This document shows positions 1 through 7,149 of a DNA stretch of 9,716 nucleotides, in pieces. The translations under genes were made by a program, and so were the position numbers. Source of the stretch: Bacteroidales bacterium UBA3663 (GTDB taxonomy: Bacteria > Bacteroidota > Bacteroidia > Bacteroidales > UBA3663); the NCBI GenBank assembly GCA_002373755.1, contig DFJU01000006.1, positions 6,139 to 15,854 of the forward strand, in the 5' to 3' direction. Every line of letters begins with the position of its first letter. The first letter of the stretch is position 1. A model generated the notes under the pieces. That model saw only the letters and a list, made by a program, of their open reading frames with translations. It was not told the origin of the DNA and did no database searches.

Positions 1-200
1 ACAAGTTCATCTTCCCGCCCTACGAGTTCTCGATTGCCGACTGCATGGTGGCCAATTTCTACGACCCGATGAGCACGCTGCTCATGATGACCTGCGCATT
101 CGGCGGCTTCGAATTCGTGATGGATGCCTACAAGGTGGCACTCAAGGAGGGCTACCAGTTCGGCACCTACGGCGATGCAATGTTGATAATGCCGGATTAA
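1..200 (+). CDS. queA: QueA C-terminus (S-adenosylmethionine:tRNA ribosyltransferase-isomerase), partial
   Basis: This is the last 65 codons of a gene whose start lies before the window; the complete codons begin at position 3 and the stop is TAA at 198-200. The visible protein reads [18 protein letters not shown], then [12 protein letters not shown], and ends in [10 protein letters not shown]. This matches the conserved QueA tail (P-Y/E-F-x-I-x-D-x-L-x-T-N-F-H-x-P-x-STLL and the terminal F-x-S-Y-G-D-A-M). QueA is cytosolic and transfers the ribosyl part of S-adenosylmethionine to preQ1 in the wobble position of certain tRNAs, giving epoxyqueuosine. The usual NFHLP is NFYDP here, a mild divergence. 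folK follows after 25 bases on the same strand, so the two are probably co-transcribed. Identification is firm although only the C-terminus is visible. Confidence 0.93.
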   Translation, partial: KFIFPPYEFSIADCMVANFYDPMSTLLMMTCAFGGFEFVMDAYKVALKEGYQFGTYGDAMLIMPD

Positions 201-225
201 GACTGATTGCGCAAATCATTCAAAA

Positions 226-648
226 ATGGCCCGTGTTTTTCTCGGTCTCGGCTCCAATTTGGGCGACGGCGTTGCCAATCTGAACCACGCCTTGCAGCTG
301 CTACGCGAGTTTGTGGGCGACGTGCAGGCCGTGTCAGACTTCGTGACGAGCGATCCATGGGGCTACGCGAGCGAACATCGTTTCACCAATGCCGTCTGCG
401 CCGTCGAGACCGAACTTCAGCCGATGCAACTGTTGGACATGACGCAGCAGATTGAGCGGCAGATGGGACGCACCCACAAGCACGCGCCGGGCGAAAGCTA
501 CACCGACCGCATCATCGACATCGACATACTCACATACGCCGACGTACGTATGCAGAACGAACGGCTCACATTGCCGCATCCGCTCATCGAACAACGTGAT
601 TTCGTAAAATATCCAATGCAGGACTGCATTAAAAAACTATCGGAATGA
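226..648 (+). CDS. folK: FolK, 6-hydroxymethyl-7,8-dihydropterin pyrophosphokinase (HPPK)
   Basis: A 140-residue cytosolic enzyme that transfers pyrophosphate from ATP to 6-hydroxymethyl-dihydropterin, the step before dihydropteroate synthase in folate synthesis. Family motifs in order: LGSNLGD (8-14, pterin end), FTNAVCAVET (53-62), the ATP/Mg signature DRIIDIDIL (94-102) with metal-binding Asp98 and Asp100, and LPHP (116-119). It is a little shorter than the E. coli enzyme (about 159 residues) but holds all core motifs, so it is complete. The ATG at 226 places LGSNLGD at the usual distance from the N-terminus. The stop codon overlaps the sppA start (ATGA at 645-648), which suggests translational coupling. 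A second frame starting at 207 is a shadow without family motifs. Confidence 0.95.
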   Translation: MARVFLGLGSNLGDGVANLNHALQLLREFVGDVQAVSDFVTSDPWGYASEHRFTNAVCAVETELQPMQLLDMTQQIERQMGRTHKHAPGESYTDRIIDIDILTYADVRMQNERLTLPHPLIEQRDFVKYPMQDCIKKLSE

Positions 649-2441
649 AATCTTTCTTGAAAACCGTCTTGGCCGTTGTGGTCGGATTGTTCGCCGCGAC
701 GGTGTTGGGCACATTCTGCGTGACGTGTGCAATGGTCGCATCGTTGACCGTGTCTGATGGAAATTCGCGTAGCGCGACGCAACCGGGCGATGTCATGTTC
801 CTGAAAATCAACGGCGAGGTGAACGAGGTGCCGCCATTCCGTCCATTCACGTTCGATGCGCTTAACGGTTTCCAGATGAACCAGAACCTGTCGCTACGCG
901 AATATCTGGATGCAATCGACATCGCACAGCTTGACCCGAACATCGTCGGCATCTACCTTAACACCGACGGCATGACGGCAAGTCCGGCCACCTACGAGGC
1001 ACTGCACGATGCACTTTCAGCCTTCCGGCGTTCGGGCAAGTGGATTGTGGCCTACAACGACAACTACACGCTCGGGCAGTACTACGTGGCTTCGGTGGCC
1101 GACAGCGTGTTCGTCAACACCATCGGCTCGGTCGCGTTCGACGGATTGGCCTCGTCGTCGCTCTATCCGAAGGGATTGCTCGACAAGTTGGGCATCGAGA
1201 TGCAGGTCTTCCGCGTCGGCACGTTCAAGAGCGCCGTCGAACCCTATATGATTGACCACATGTCCGATGCCAACCGCCTTCAGATCGGGACCTACCTCAA
1301 CAACATCTGGAAGCGCATGGCCGACGACGTTGCCCAAAGCCGTGGCATTGCGGCCGACAAACTCGATTCGTTGGCCAACGAACCAGTCAGTTTCATGCTG
1401 GCCGACGAGCTCGCAAAGTCCGGTTTGGTCGATAACATGCTCTACAAGAGCGAGGTGGAGCAGATTCTGCTCGACATGACGGGCCACGACGAATTGCAGG
1501 GCATCAAGGCAAAGGAGTTGGTCGATTGCAGCCACGACCAATGGTTCCCGCAAGACCGCGAACACAAGATTGCCGTGCTTTACGCGACCGGCGAAATCGC
1601 CAGCGAGGCACGCAACGTGAACGGTAGCGACGATATCTACTTCGAAGATCTGATTGACGAAATCCGCGATTTGGCCGACGACGATGAGGTCGCAGCTGTC
1701 GTGTTGCGCGTCAATTCACCGGGCGGCTCCGGATTCGCCTCCGAGCAGATTTGGCACGCGTTGGAGGAGCTGAAGGCGCGTAAGCCTTTGGTCGTATCGA
1801 TGAGCGACTATGCGGCATCGGGCGGCTACTACATCAGCTGTGGAGCCGACTATATCGTTGCCGAACCGAACACTTTGACCGGCTCGATCGGCGTGTTCGG
1901 CGTCATTCCGAACTTCTCGCGGCTCACGTCAGACAGGCTCGGAATCAACTTCGAGGAGGTCAAGACGCACAAGTTCGGGCAGTTGAGCGTTACGCGTCCG
2001 CTGTCGTCGGCCGAAAAACAGAAGTTGCAGCGCACGGTCGAAGACTTCTACGGACTGTTCGTGATGCGTTGCGCCGAGGGTCGGAAAATGCCGCTCGAAA
2101 GCATCATGGAAGTGGCTGGAGGCCGTGTTTGGACTGGCAGCGATGCCGTTCGTCTGGGTCTGGCCGATGAATTGGGCGGAATCAACAGGGCAATTGCCAA
2201 GGCCATCGAACTGGCCGGATTGGAGGGCGAGCCATGTTCGCGTGTATGCTATCCGAGCGAGCAGTCGTCGTTCGAGTCGATGATGCAGATGTTCGGCGAC
2301 GAGGCCGATGACCTGTCGCTACGTGTGGCTGAAAAGTTGTTGGGCGCGATGCCCATCGACCGCACATCGTGGAGCTTCATCCGCCATTTGCAGCAGGCCG
2401 ACCATGTGCAGGCCCGTTCGTTAGACGTCGTCGAGTTCTGA
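645..2441 (+). CDS. sppA: SppA, signal peptide peptidase (67-kDa type, protease IV)
   Basis: A 598-residue membrane-anchored serine protease that degrades cleaved signal peptides in the envelope. Residues about 4-35 form a hydrophobic N-terminal segment acting as an uncleaved anchor or signal. The protein has two tandem crotonase-like peptidase domains, as in E. coli SppA. The first carries the catalytic lysine in FRVGTFKSAVEP (Lys195); the second carries NSPGG (357-361) and the nucleophile motif AASGGYYIS (Ser392), followed by the conserved LTGSIGVFG. This Lys/Ser split across two domains is the known 67K-type arrangement and the length fits. The ATG at 645 overlaps the folK stop by 4 bases and places the hydrophobic segment at the very N-terminus, supporting this start. 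lpxK follows after 57 A/T-rich bases. Both catalytic residues are present, so the enzyme should be active. Confidence 0.94.
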   Translation: MKSFLKTVLAVVVGLFAATVLGTFCVTCAMVASLTVSDGNSRSATQPGDVMFLKINGEVNEVPPFRPFTFDALNGFQMNQNLSLREYLDAIDIAQLDPNIVGIYLNTDGMTASPATYEALHDALSAFRRSGKWIVAYNDNYTLGQYYVASVADSVFVNTIGSVAFDGLASSSLYPKGLLDKLGIEMQVFRVGTFKSAVEPYMIDHMSDANRLQIGTYLNNIWKRMADDVAQSRGIAADKLDSLANEPVSFMLADELAKSGLVDNMLYKSEVEQILLDMTGHDELQGIKAKELVDCSHDQWFPQDREHKIAVLYATGEIASEARNVNGSDDIYFEDLIDEIRDLADDDEVAAVVLRVNSPGGSGFASEQIWHALEELKARKPLVVSMSDYAASGGYYISCGADYIVAEPNTLTGSIGVFGVIPNFSRLTSDRLGINFEEVKTHKFGQLSVTRPLSSAEKQKLQRTVEDFYGLFVMRCAEGRKMPLESIMEVAGGRVWTGSDAVRLGLADELGGINRAIAKAIELAGLEGEPCSRVCYPSEQSSFESMMQMFGDEADDLSLRVAEKLLGAMPIDRTSWSFIRHLQQADHVQARSLDVVEF

Positions 2442-2498
2442 TGTCGTCGGACAAAGAAGAAGAAATGTAATGTGTAACTAAAATAGTATTTATCCCAA

Positions 2499-3611
2499 AT
2501 GGTATTACCTAAATTTCATACCTTTCCAGTGCTGTTGCCGTTGTCCTGGATATACTCTGGGGTAATGGGCATCCGCAATTGGATGTTCGATAAGGGATAT
2601 TTGCGTGTCACGTCGTTCGAAAATCGCGTAGCGGTGATCGGCGTGGGCAACATCTGCGCTGGAGGTGCCGGAAAAACACCACACATCGAGTATCTCATCC
2701 GCCTGCTGCAAGGTGAGGGCATCGGCCCCATCGCTGTTCTGAGCCGCGGTTACAGGCGTGAAACGAAGGGCTTCCTGTTGGCCACACCCGGCATCACATC
2801 GAGCAAGTTGGGCGACGAGAGTTTCCAGCTTTTCCGCAAGTTCCCCGACATCATCATTGCGGTCGATGAAGATCGCGTGCACGGCATCAACCGCCTGCTG
2901 AAGCTGCCCGAGCCGCCGAAGGTCATCCTGCTCGACGACTGTTTCCAGCACCGCTACGTGAAGCCCGGCCTGAACATCTGCCTGACCAGCTACCGCCGCA
3001 TTGTCTATCATGACCATGTGTTGCCGGCCGGCCTGCTGCGTGAAGATGAATCGGGCATGGACCGCACCGACATCGTCATCGTCACGAAATGTCCGAAGAG
3101 CCTGCGCGACGAGGAGGAGAACGACCTGCATGCCCGTATGCCCATCACAAAGGGACAGCCGATCTTCTACAGCGCCTACCGCTACACGAGCCTCTACAGT
3201 CTGGTCACCAACCAGCCGGTCGAGGTGGATCCGCGCCGCGAGGTGCTCATCGTTTCGGGTGTGGCCGATCCGGCTGTCATGGTCGATTACGTGGAGCGGC
3301 ATTACCGTCTGCTGGACCACTTGTCGTTCGGCGACCACCATCGGTTCTCCTACCAGGACCTGCGCGAGATGCAGAAGCGCCTCGACAACGTCAACCACGA
3401 TGGCTATTGCACGAACAACAGCGGCGAGAAGCCCATCATCATCACGACCGAGAAGGATGCGGCGCGCCTGTTGGACATGAAGTCCATCAATCCCGAGCTG
3501 AAAGAGCGCATATATTATCTGCCGACCGAAGTCTTCTTCCTCGGCGATCATGCAAAATCGTTTAACCAAAAAATTTTAGACTATGTTAGAAAAGATCGCA
3601 CAAACGGCTGA
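2499..3611 (+). CDS. lpxK: LpxK, tetraacyldisaccharide 4'-kinase (lipid A biosynthesis)
   Basis: A 370-residue inner-membrane-associated kinase that phosphorylates the 4' position of the tetraacyl-disaccharide-1-phosphate precursor to make lipid IVA. An N-terminal hydrophobic patch (LLPLSWIYSGVMGIRNWMF, 12-30) is the usual membrane-facing helix. The P-loop reads GNICAGGAGKTP (50-61), compared with the common GNLTVGGTGKTP. Then come SRGYRR (82-87), GDE (105-107), DDCFQHR (146-152; usual DDGFQHR), LPAGLLRE (175-182), FGDHHRF (277-283) and TTEKDAARL (316-324). All expected blocks are there, with small substitutions in the P-loop and in DDxFQHR. The ATG at 2499 gives the standard N-terminus, though it has no clear Shine-Dalgarno sequence. 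The 3' end overlaps the next gene by 29 bases. Its presence implies a Gram-negative organism that makes lipid A. Confidence 0.94.
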   Translation: MVLPKFHTFPVLLPLSWIYSGVMGIRNWMFDKGYLRVTSFENRVAVIGVGNICAGGAGKTPHIEYLIRLLQGEGIGPIAVLSRGYRRETKGFLLATPGITSSKLGDESFQLFRKFPDIIIAVDEDRVHGINRLLKLPEPPKVILLDDCFQHRYVKPGLNICLTSYRRIVYHDHVLPAGLLREDESGMDRTDIVIVTKCPKSLRDEEENDLHARMPITKGQPIFYSAYRYTSLYSLVTNQPVEVDPRREVLIVSGVADPAVMVDYVERHYRLLDHLSFGDHHRFSYQDLREMQKRLDNVNHDGYCTNNSGEKPIIITTEKDAARLLDMKSINPELKERIYYLPTEVFFLGDHAKSFNQKILDYVRKDRTNG

Positions 3612-4395
3612 ATATATTTTGAGTCACACCGACCGTCGTCCGAAGACGGCCATCATTCTGGGTACGGGTCTTGGCCAATTGGCCACACAAATCACTGAGG
3701 CCGAGGAGATTCCCTACAGCACGATTCCCAACATGCCGGTCTCGACCGTCGAAGGCCACTCCGGCAAGCTGATTTTCGGCAAGTTGGGCGGCAAGGAAAT
3801 CATGGCCATGCAGGGCCGCTTCCACTTCTATGAGGGTTACAGCATGAAGGAGGTCACGTTCCCCATCCGCGTGATGAAGGCGTGCGGCATCGAGACTCTC
3901 TTTGTGTCCAATGCGGCAGGCGGCACCAACTCGTCGTTCCGTGTGGGCGACCTGATGATCATCGAAGACCACATCAACCTCTTCCCCGAGCATCCGCTAC
4001 GCGGAAAAAATTACGACGAACTCGGTCCTCGTTTCCCCGACATGAGCGAGCCGTATGACTTCGAGCTCATCAAGTTGGCCGAAACCATCGCCGTCGAGAA
4101 GGGCGTCCACCTCCAGAAGGGCGTCTATATCGGCACACAGGGCCCGACGTTCGAGACCCGCGCCGAGTACCGCTACTTCCGCTCCATCGGAGGCGACGCC
4201 GTAGGCATGAGCACCGTGCCCGAGGTCATCGTCGCACATCACGCCGGAATGCGCGTGTTCGGCATCTCGGTCATCACCGACCTCGGCGGCTTCGGCACTC
4301 CCGAAAAGGCCAGCCATGAGGAGGTTCAGAAGGCGGCCAATGCTGCCCAGCCCATCATGACGATGATCATGAGCGAGATGATCAGACGCTCGTAA
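3583..4395 (+). CDS. Purine nucleoside phosphorylase, trimeric (family II) type
   Basis: A 270-residue cytosolic enzyme that splits purine (deoxy)nucleosides with phosphate into base and (deoxy)ribose-1-phosphate for purine salvage. It resembles the trimeric PNP/MTAP family. Phosphate-loop GTGLG is at 27-31, GRFHFYEGY (His81 corresponds to human His86) at 78-86, SNAAGG at 109-114, GPTFETRAEYR (Glu191 corresponds to human Glu201) at 187-197, and VGMSTVPEV at 207-215. The motif where human PNP has Asn243 (SLITN) reads SVITD here, so the base-contacting residue is Asp233. MTAP also has Asp at this place, so substrate preference may differ from strict 6-oxopurines. The start MLEKI at 3583 lies inside the lpxK 3' end, in another frame, and the family N-terminus supports it. 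Bacteroidales genomes often label this gene punA or deoD; I leave the symbol open. Confidence 0.92.
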   Translation: MLEKIAQTAEYILSHTDRRPKTAIILGTGLGQLATQITEAEEIPYSTIPNMPVSTVEGHSGKLIFGKLGGKEIMAMQGRFHFYEGYSMKEVTFPIRVMKACGIETLFVSNAAGGTNSSFRVGDLMIIEDHINLFPEHPLRGKNYDELGPRFPDMSEPYDFELIKLAETIAVEKGVHLQKGVYIGTQGPTFETRAEYRYFRSIGGDAVGMSTVPEVIVAHHAGMRVFGISVITDLGGFGTPEKASHEEVQKAANAAQPIMTMIMSEMIRRS

Positions 4396-4412
4396 GCAGA
4401 CCCTCTCCCCAA

Positions 4413-4434
4413 CCCTCCCCCGTAATGGGGAGGG
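4413..4434. repeat. GC-rich perfect palindrome, candidate dispersed intergenic repeat
   Basis: CCCTCCCC at 4413-4420 and GGGGAGGG at 4427-4434 form a perfect 8-bp stem with a 6-base loop (CGTAAT). It sits in a pyrimidine-rich context (CCCTCTCCCCAA before, AGCGGAGTTTACC after). No T run follows directly, so it is a poor intrinsic terminator. The sequence resembles short C/G-rich palindromes that I recall recurring between genes in Prevotella-like genomes, but only one copy lies in this window. It falls 17 bases after the phosphorylase stop and is followed at once by heptamer repeats. Confidence 0.6.
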
Positions 4435-4440
4435 AGCGGA

Positions 4441-4475
4441 GTTTACCATTTAATATTTACTATTTATTATTTTTT
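4441..4475. repeat. Five degenerate tandem heptamers (ATTTAnT type)
   Basis: Reading in sevens from 4441 gives GTTTACC, ATTTAAT, ATTTACT, ATTTATT, ATTTTTT, which is a degenerate 7-bp tandem array. It fills most of the gap before thiL and adjoins the GC-rich palindrome at 4413-4434. It may be a slipped-strand repeat or a spacer element; no function can be read from it. It ends 13 bases before the thiL ATG, so changes in copy number could affect the thiL leader. Confidence 0.6.
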
Positions 4476-4488
4476 GCAAGGCAAAGGC

Positions 4489-5565
4489 ATGGAAATCAAG
4501 GAATATGGCGAATTCGGCCTGATCAAGCATCTGACCGAAAAATTTCCTTTAAAGAACAAATCTTCTCTGTACGGCGTGGGCGATGACTGCGCCGTCATTG
4601 ATGTTGACCCGTCGGAGGGCAAGACCGTCGTCACCACCGACCTTCTGCTTGAGGGCGTCCACTTCGACTTGACCTATTGTCCGATGCGCCACTTGGGCTA
4701 CAAGGCGTGCGTGGTGAACTTCAGCGACGTCTATGCGATGATGGGAACGCCGCGTCAGATAACCGTCTCGCTCGGTATCTCCAAGCGCTTCAAGGTCGAG
4801 GACTTGGATGAGCTCTACGCGGGCATGAAGCTTGCGTGCGACATCTACGGCGTCGATCTTGTTGGCGGCGACACATCGGCCTCAATGACCGGACTCACGA
4901 TTTCAATCACCTGCATTGGTGTGGCCAATGACCCTGTCTATCGCAACGGCGCGAAGGTGAACGACCTGATCTGCGTGTCGGGCGACCTCGGCGCGGCCTA
5001 CGTGGGTCTGCAATTGCTCGAACGCGAGAAGGCCGTTTACTATCAGGAATATAACGACTGGAAACGCAACGGCGCGCAGGGGACGATGCCCGTCTTCAAG
5101 CCGAAATTCGAGGGCAAGGAGTACCTGCTCGAACGTCAACTGAAGCCCGAGGCGCGCAAGGACATCGTGGCCAAGCTGAACGAGGCCGGAATCAAGCCGA
5201 CATCCATGATGGACATCTCCGACGGCCTTTCGTCCGAACTGTTGCACATCTGCCACCAGAGCAAGGTCGGCTGCCGCATCTACGAGGAGCGCATCCCCAT
5301 CGACTATCAGACCGCTGTCCAGGCCGAGGAATTCAACCTCAACGTCTCGACGTGCGCATTGAACGGCGGCGAGGACTACGAACTGCTCTTCACCGTGCCA
5401 TTGGCCCAGAGCGAGCTGATCCAGCAGATTTCCGGCATCCGTCTCATTGGCCATATCACCGACGAGCGTCTCGGTGCCGCCATGATTACGCGCGACGGCA
5501 ACAGCGAAATCACCTTGCAGGCGCAGGGCTGGAATGCGTTCGCATCGAGCGAGTCAAAAAAATAA
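4489..5565 (+). CDS. thiL: ThiL, thiamine-monophosphate kinase
   Basis: A 358-residue cytosolic enzyme (from the ATG at 4489) that phosphorylates thiamine phosphate with ATP to make the cofactor thiamine diphosphate. Family motifs in order: GVGDDCAV (29-36), TTDLLLEGVHF (49-59), NFSDVYAMMG (77-86), GGDTS (126-130), SGDLGAA (164-170), MDISDGLSSELLH (241-253) and NGGEDYELLF (292-301). The Asp-rich metal-binding loops are intact, and the AIR-synthase-like fold is complete at normal length. The frame is open from a TTG at 4474, but that codon lies in the heptamer run and would add five non-conserved residues. ATG 4489 is preferred and has an AAGG at 4478-4481 at suitable spacing. The 93-base gap before it contains a palindrome and heptamers. 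No THI-box riboswitch is apparent there, so thiamine control of this gene is not evident. Confidence 0.94.
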   Translation: MEIKEYGEFGLIKHLTEKFPLKNKSSLYGVGDDCAVIDVDPSEGKTVVTTDLLLEGVHFDLTYCPMRHLGYKACVVNFSDVYAMMGTPRQITVSLGISKRFKVEDLDELYAGMKLACDIYGVDLVGGDTSASMTGLTISITCIGVANDPVYRNGAKVNDLICVSGDLGAAYVGLQLLEREKAVYYQEYNDWKRNGAQGTMPVFKPKFEGKEYLLERQLKPEARKDIVAKLNEAGIKPTSMMDISDGLSSELLHICHQSKVGCRIYEERIPIDYQTAVQAEEFNLNVSTCALNGGEDYELLFTVPLAQSELIQQISGIRLIGHITDERLGAAMITRDGNSEITLQAQGWNAFASSESKK

Positions 5566-5566
5566 T

Positions 5567-5593
5567 AGTTAAAAGTTAAAATGAAAAGTTATA
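5567..5593. repeat. Short A/T-rich tandem repeat after thiL (AGTTAAA type)
   Basis: AGTTAAA occurs twice in tandem (5567-5573 and 5574-5580), followed by ATGAAA and then AGTTATA (5587-5593). It starts one base after the thiL stop. With the heptamers before thiL, the gene is bracketed by 7-bp A/T-rich arrays of different sequence. No function can be assigned. Confidence 0.5.
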
Positions 5594-5641
5594 TTGCGGC
5601 AATGCTTTTGCCCAATGGAAATTTTTCATTGTATTTTGCGT

Positions 5642-6742
5642 ATGCAGATAGCTGCACTTCTTTCTGGCGGCGTCGATAGTTCGGTGGCCGTCCATTTGCT
5701 TTGCGAGCAGGGCTACAAGCCCGACTTGTGGTACATCAAAATCGGTATGGACGATGCCGAGCAGGGCTATTCGTGTCCGCAGGAGGAGGATCTGGAAATC
5801 GTGCAGGCCATGGCGCACCAGTACGGACTGCGCTACGATGTGGTCGATTTGCAGAAGGAGTATTGGGATGAGGTCGTGAACTACACCATCGACAAGGTGA
5901 AGCGCGGATTTACGCCCAATCCCGACGTGATGTGCAACCGCCTAATCAAGTTCGGCGCGTTCCATCAGAAGGTGGGGAAGGAGTACGACAAATCGGCCAC
6001 AGGACACTATGCGCAGGTGATTCAGGAGGACGGCCGATACTGGCTGGGCACGACGCCCGACCTCGTGAAGGACCAGACCGATTTCCTCGCGCAGATTACG
6101 GGCTGGCAGCTCGAACATTCGCTGTTCCCCATCGGCCACATGGCAAAGGGCGAGGTGCGCCGCATTGCGGAAGAGGCGAAGCTCCCATCGGCCAAGAGGA
6201 AGGACAGCCAGGGCATCTGTTTCCTCGGCAAAATCAACTACAATGAGTTCATCGAGCGTTTTCTGGGCGTGAAGGAGGGGCCGATTGTCGAGCTGGAGAC
6301 GGGAAAAATCCTTGGCCAACATCGCGGCTATTGGTTCCACACCATCGGCCAACGGAAAGGTCTCTATCTGAGCGGCGGCCCGTGGTTCGTCATCAAGAAG
6401 GACATCGAGAACAATGTCATCTACGTGAGCCGTGGCTATGATCCCGAGGCGCAGAAGCAGGATTGGCTCGTGATGCGCGATGTGCATTGGATTACGCTTG
6501 ACCCGTTTGCGCAAAAAGAATCCTCGCCTGTCACGTTGGGTGAGGATGGCGCATTGGCCGTAAAATTCAAGATCCGTCATGTGGCCGAGCTGAACGACGG
6601 CATTCTTTCGCTGAGGGCCGATGGCAGCTACTTCCTGAAGAGCGGCAAGCTCATCAACGGCGTTGCGCCCGGTCAGTTCTGCTGCGTCTATACGGCCGAT
6701 GGCAGGATATGTCTCGGTTCGGGCGAGATTGCGTGGGAGTGA
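5642..6742 (+). CDS. mnmA: MnmA, tRNA-specific 2-thiouridylase
   Basis: A 366-residue cytosolic enzyme that adenylates and then thiolates U34 in the anticodon of Lys, Glu and Gln tRNAs, giving s2U. The N-terminal PP-loop SGGVDSS (8-14) binds ATP. The two catalytic cysteines sit in [12 protein letters not shown] (Cys98) and SQGICFLG (Cys193), equivalent to E. coli Cys102 and Cys199. Also present are ATGHYA (119-124), KDQTDFLAQ (143-151) and the central-domain signature [13 protein letters not shown] (229-241). The region between the PP-loop and NPDVMC is shorter than in E. coli MnmA. Bacteroidales often carry more than one MnmA paralogue, and which one this is cannot be told from the window. 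The frame is open upstream from 5594 (TTG) and from an ATG at 5615, but [14 protein letters not shown] from 5642 is the natural N-terminus. It is the last gene of the GC-rich cluster. Confidence 0.94.
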   Translation: MQIAALLSGGVDSSVAVHLLCEQGYKPDLWYIKIGMDDAEQGYSCPQEEDLEIVQAMAHQYGLRYDVVDLQKEYWDEVVNYTIDKVKRGFTPNPDVMCNRLIKFGAFHQKVGKEYDKSATGHYAQVIQEDGRYWLGTTPDLVKDQTDFLAQITGWQLEHSLFPIGHMAKGEVRRIAEEAKLPSAKRKDSQGICFLGKINYNEFIERFLGVKEGPIVELETGKILGQHRGYWFHTIGQRKGLYLSGGPWFVIKKDIENNVIYVSRGYDPEAQKQDWLVMRDVHWITLDPFAQKESSPVTLGEDGALAVKFKIRHVAELNDGILSLRADGSYFLKSGKLINGVAPGQFCCVYTADGRICLGSGEIAWE

Positions 6743-7003
6743 ATGCTAGATTCCTCATAGTAGCTCATAGAAGGCTCACCGAAGCTTCCTTGTGCGAAGA
6801 CAATGTGTGACAAGTGGTTGTTTGGGTTGGACCACAATTCTTTATCATAGAATCTGCCAATATCATACTCAATTGTTGCTGTTGGGCATAATACGAGAAG
6901 AACAAAAGTGTCCCATCTGCACTCCCTCTTTCTATGTACAGCAGACCGTTTTCCTATAACCTTTGAGATTTTTTATGGATATTATTATGTTGAAATAAAC
7001 AAA

Positions 7004-7047
7004 TGCCGACTAATGGAAGGCACGAATGAAGGTGTAAGAGGTCGGCA
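7004..7047. repeat. Inverted repeat TGCCGAC / GTCGGCA
   Basis: TGCCGAC (7004-7010) and GTCGGCA (7041-7047) are perfect 7-bp inverted arms 30 bases apart. The right arm shares two bases with a small 5-bp stem, CAACT (7046-7050) and AGTTG (7056-7060). That stem in turn overlaps the strong hairpin starting at 7058, so the three structures compete at their edges. Confidence 0.5.
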
Positions 7048-7057
7048 ACTATGAAAG

Positions 7058-7091
7058 TTGGAGACACACTTTCTAAAAGTGTTGTCTCCAA
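7058..7091. terminator. Strong 15-bp hairpin; possible terminator or element end
   Basis: TTGGAGACA (7058-7066) pairs with TGTCTCCAA (7083-7091), and CACTTT (7067-7072) pairs with AAAGTG (7076-7081). The loop is CTA, and the only defect is one bulged T at 7082. It lies between the convergent mnmA and DUF262 genes, where a bidirectional terminator would fit. However, neither side has a clean T run (ATTTATTT begins about 5 bases after it on the + side; CTTTCAT follows on the - side). It could instead be a remnant of a mobile element end or part of a structured RNA. The structure is certain, the role is not. Confidence 0.4.
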
Positions 7092-7149
7092 GTCGATTTA
7101 TTTAGGTTCAAGGTAACTTAAAAACTGGGTATCTTAATTGTCTTGAGTT

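Larger units (their letters stand above)
6743..7149. other. 407-base gap between convergent genes: no intact gene, possible decayed coding remnant
   Basis: GC content drops sharply after the mnmA stop, and no intact ORF is present. Two readings look partly protein-like. On the - strand, one frame is open from 6972 down to 6691 (94 codons, no convincing start); it includes EYDIGRFYDKELWSNP and then HLSHIVFAQGSFGEP, while an adjacent - frame reads NGLLYIERGSADGTLLFF. On the + strand, a frame open from 6851 to 7051 includes RFPITFEIFYG, faintly like the FP-x3-E-x-F-x-G stretch of IS4/IS1634-type transposases. Neither is complete and they compete for the same bases, so I assign no product. The right part (7004-7091) holds overlapping inverted repeats. 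Confidence 0.4.

Noticed and set aside
1017..1565. Long - strand open frame inside sppA, with similar ones inside thiL (4903-5454) and mnmA (5942-6580)
   Set aside because: These follow from the codon bias of the true genes. Their sequences are low-complexity in Val, Leu, His, Asp and Arg, without recognisable domains.
2442..2498. Possible promoter in the gap between sppA and lpxK
   Set aside because: The gap is A/T-rich but I found no TAnnTTTG match. It is more likely a translational leader within an operon.
2505..3569. A 354-codon open frame on the - strand opposite lpxK
   Set aside because: It is a shadow of GC-rich coding on the + strand. It has no family motifs, while lpxK shows every expected block.
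4474..4488. TTG start for thiL giving five extra residues
   Set aside because: It lies in a T-rich repeat run. The family N-terminus fits the ATG at 4489, which has an AAGG at fair spacing.
5580..5630. Inverted repeat AATGAAAA / TTTTCATT between thiL and mnmA
   Set aside because: The arms are short, purely A/T-rich and 35 bases apart, so they are likely to arise by chance.
5632..5638. TATTTTG before mnmA as a -7 promoter element
   Set aside because: It is one base short of TAnnTTTG and too close to the ATG at 5642 for a normal leader.
5594..5641. N-terminal extension of mnmA from TTG 5594 or ATG 5615
   Set aside because: The added residues are not conserved, and the PP-loop normally begins within about ten residues of the start, as it does from 5642.
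6754..6770. Direct repeat CTCATAG twice at 10-base spacing after the mnmA stop
   Set aside because: Only two short copies with no wider pattern. Not enough for a site or a terminator.
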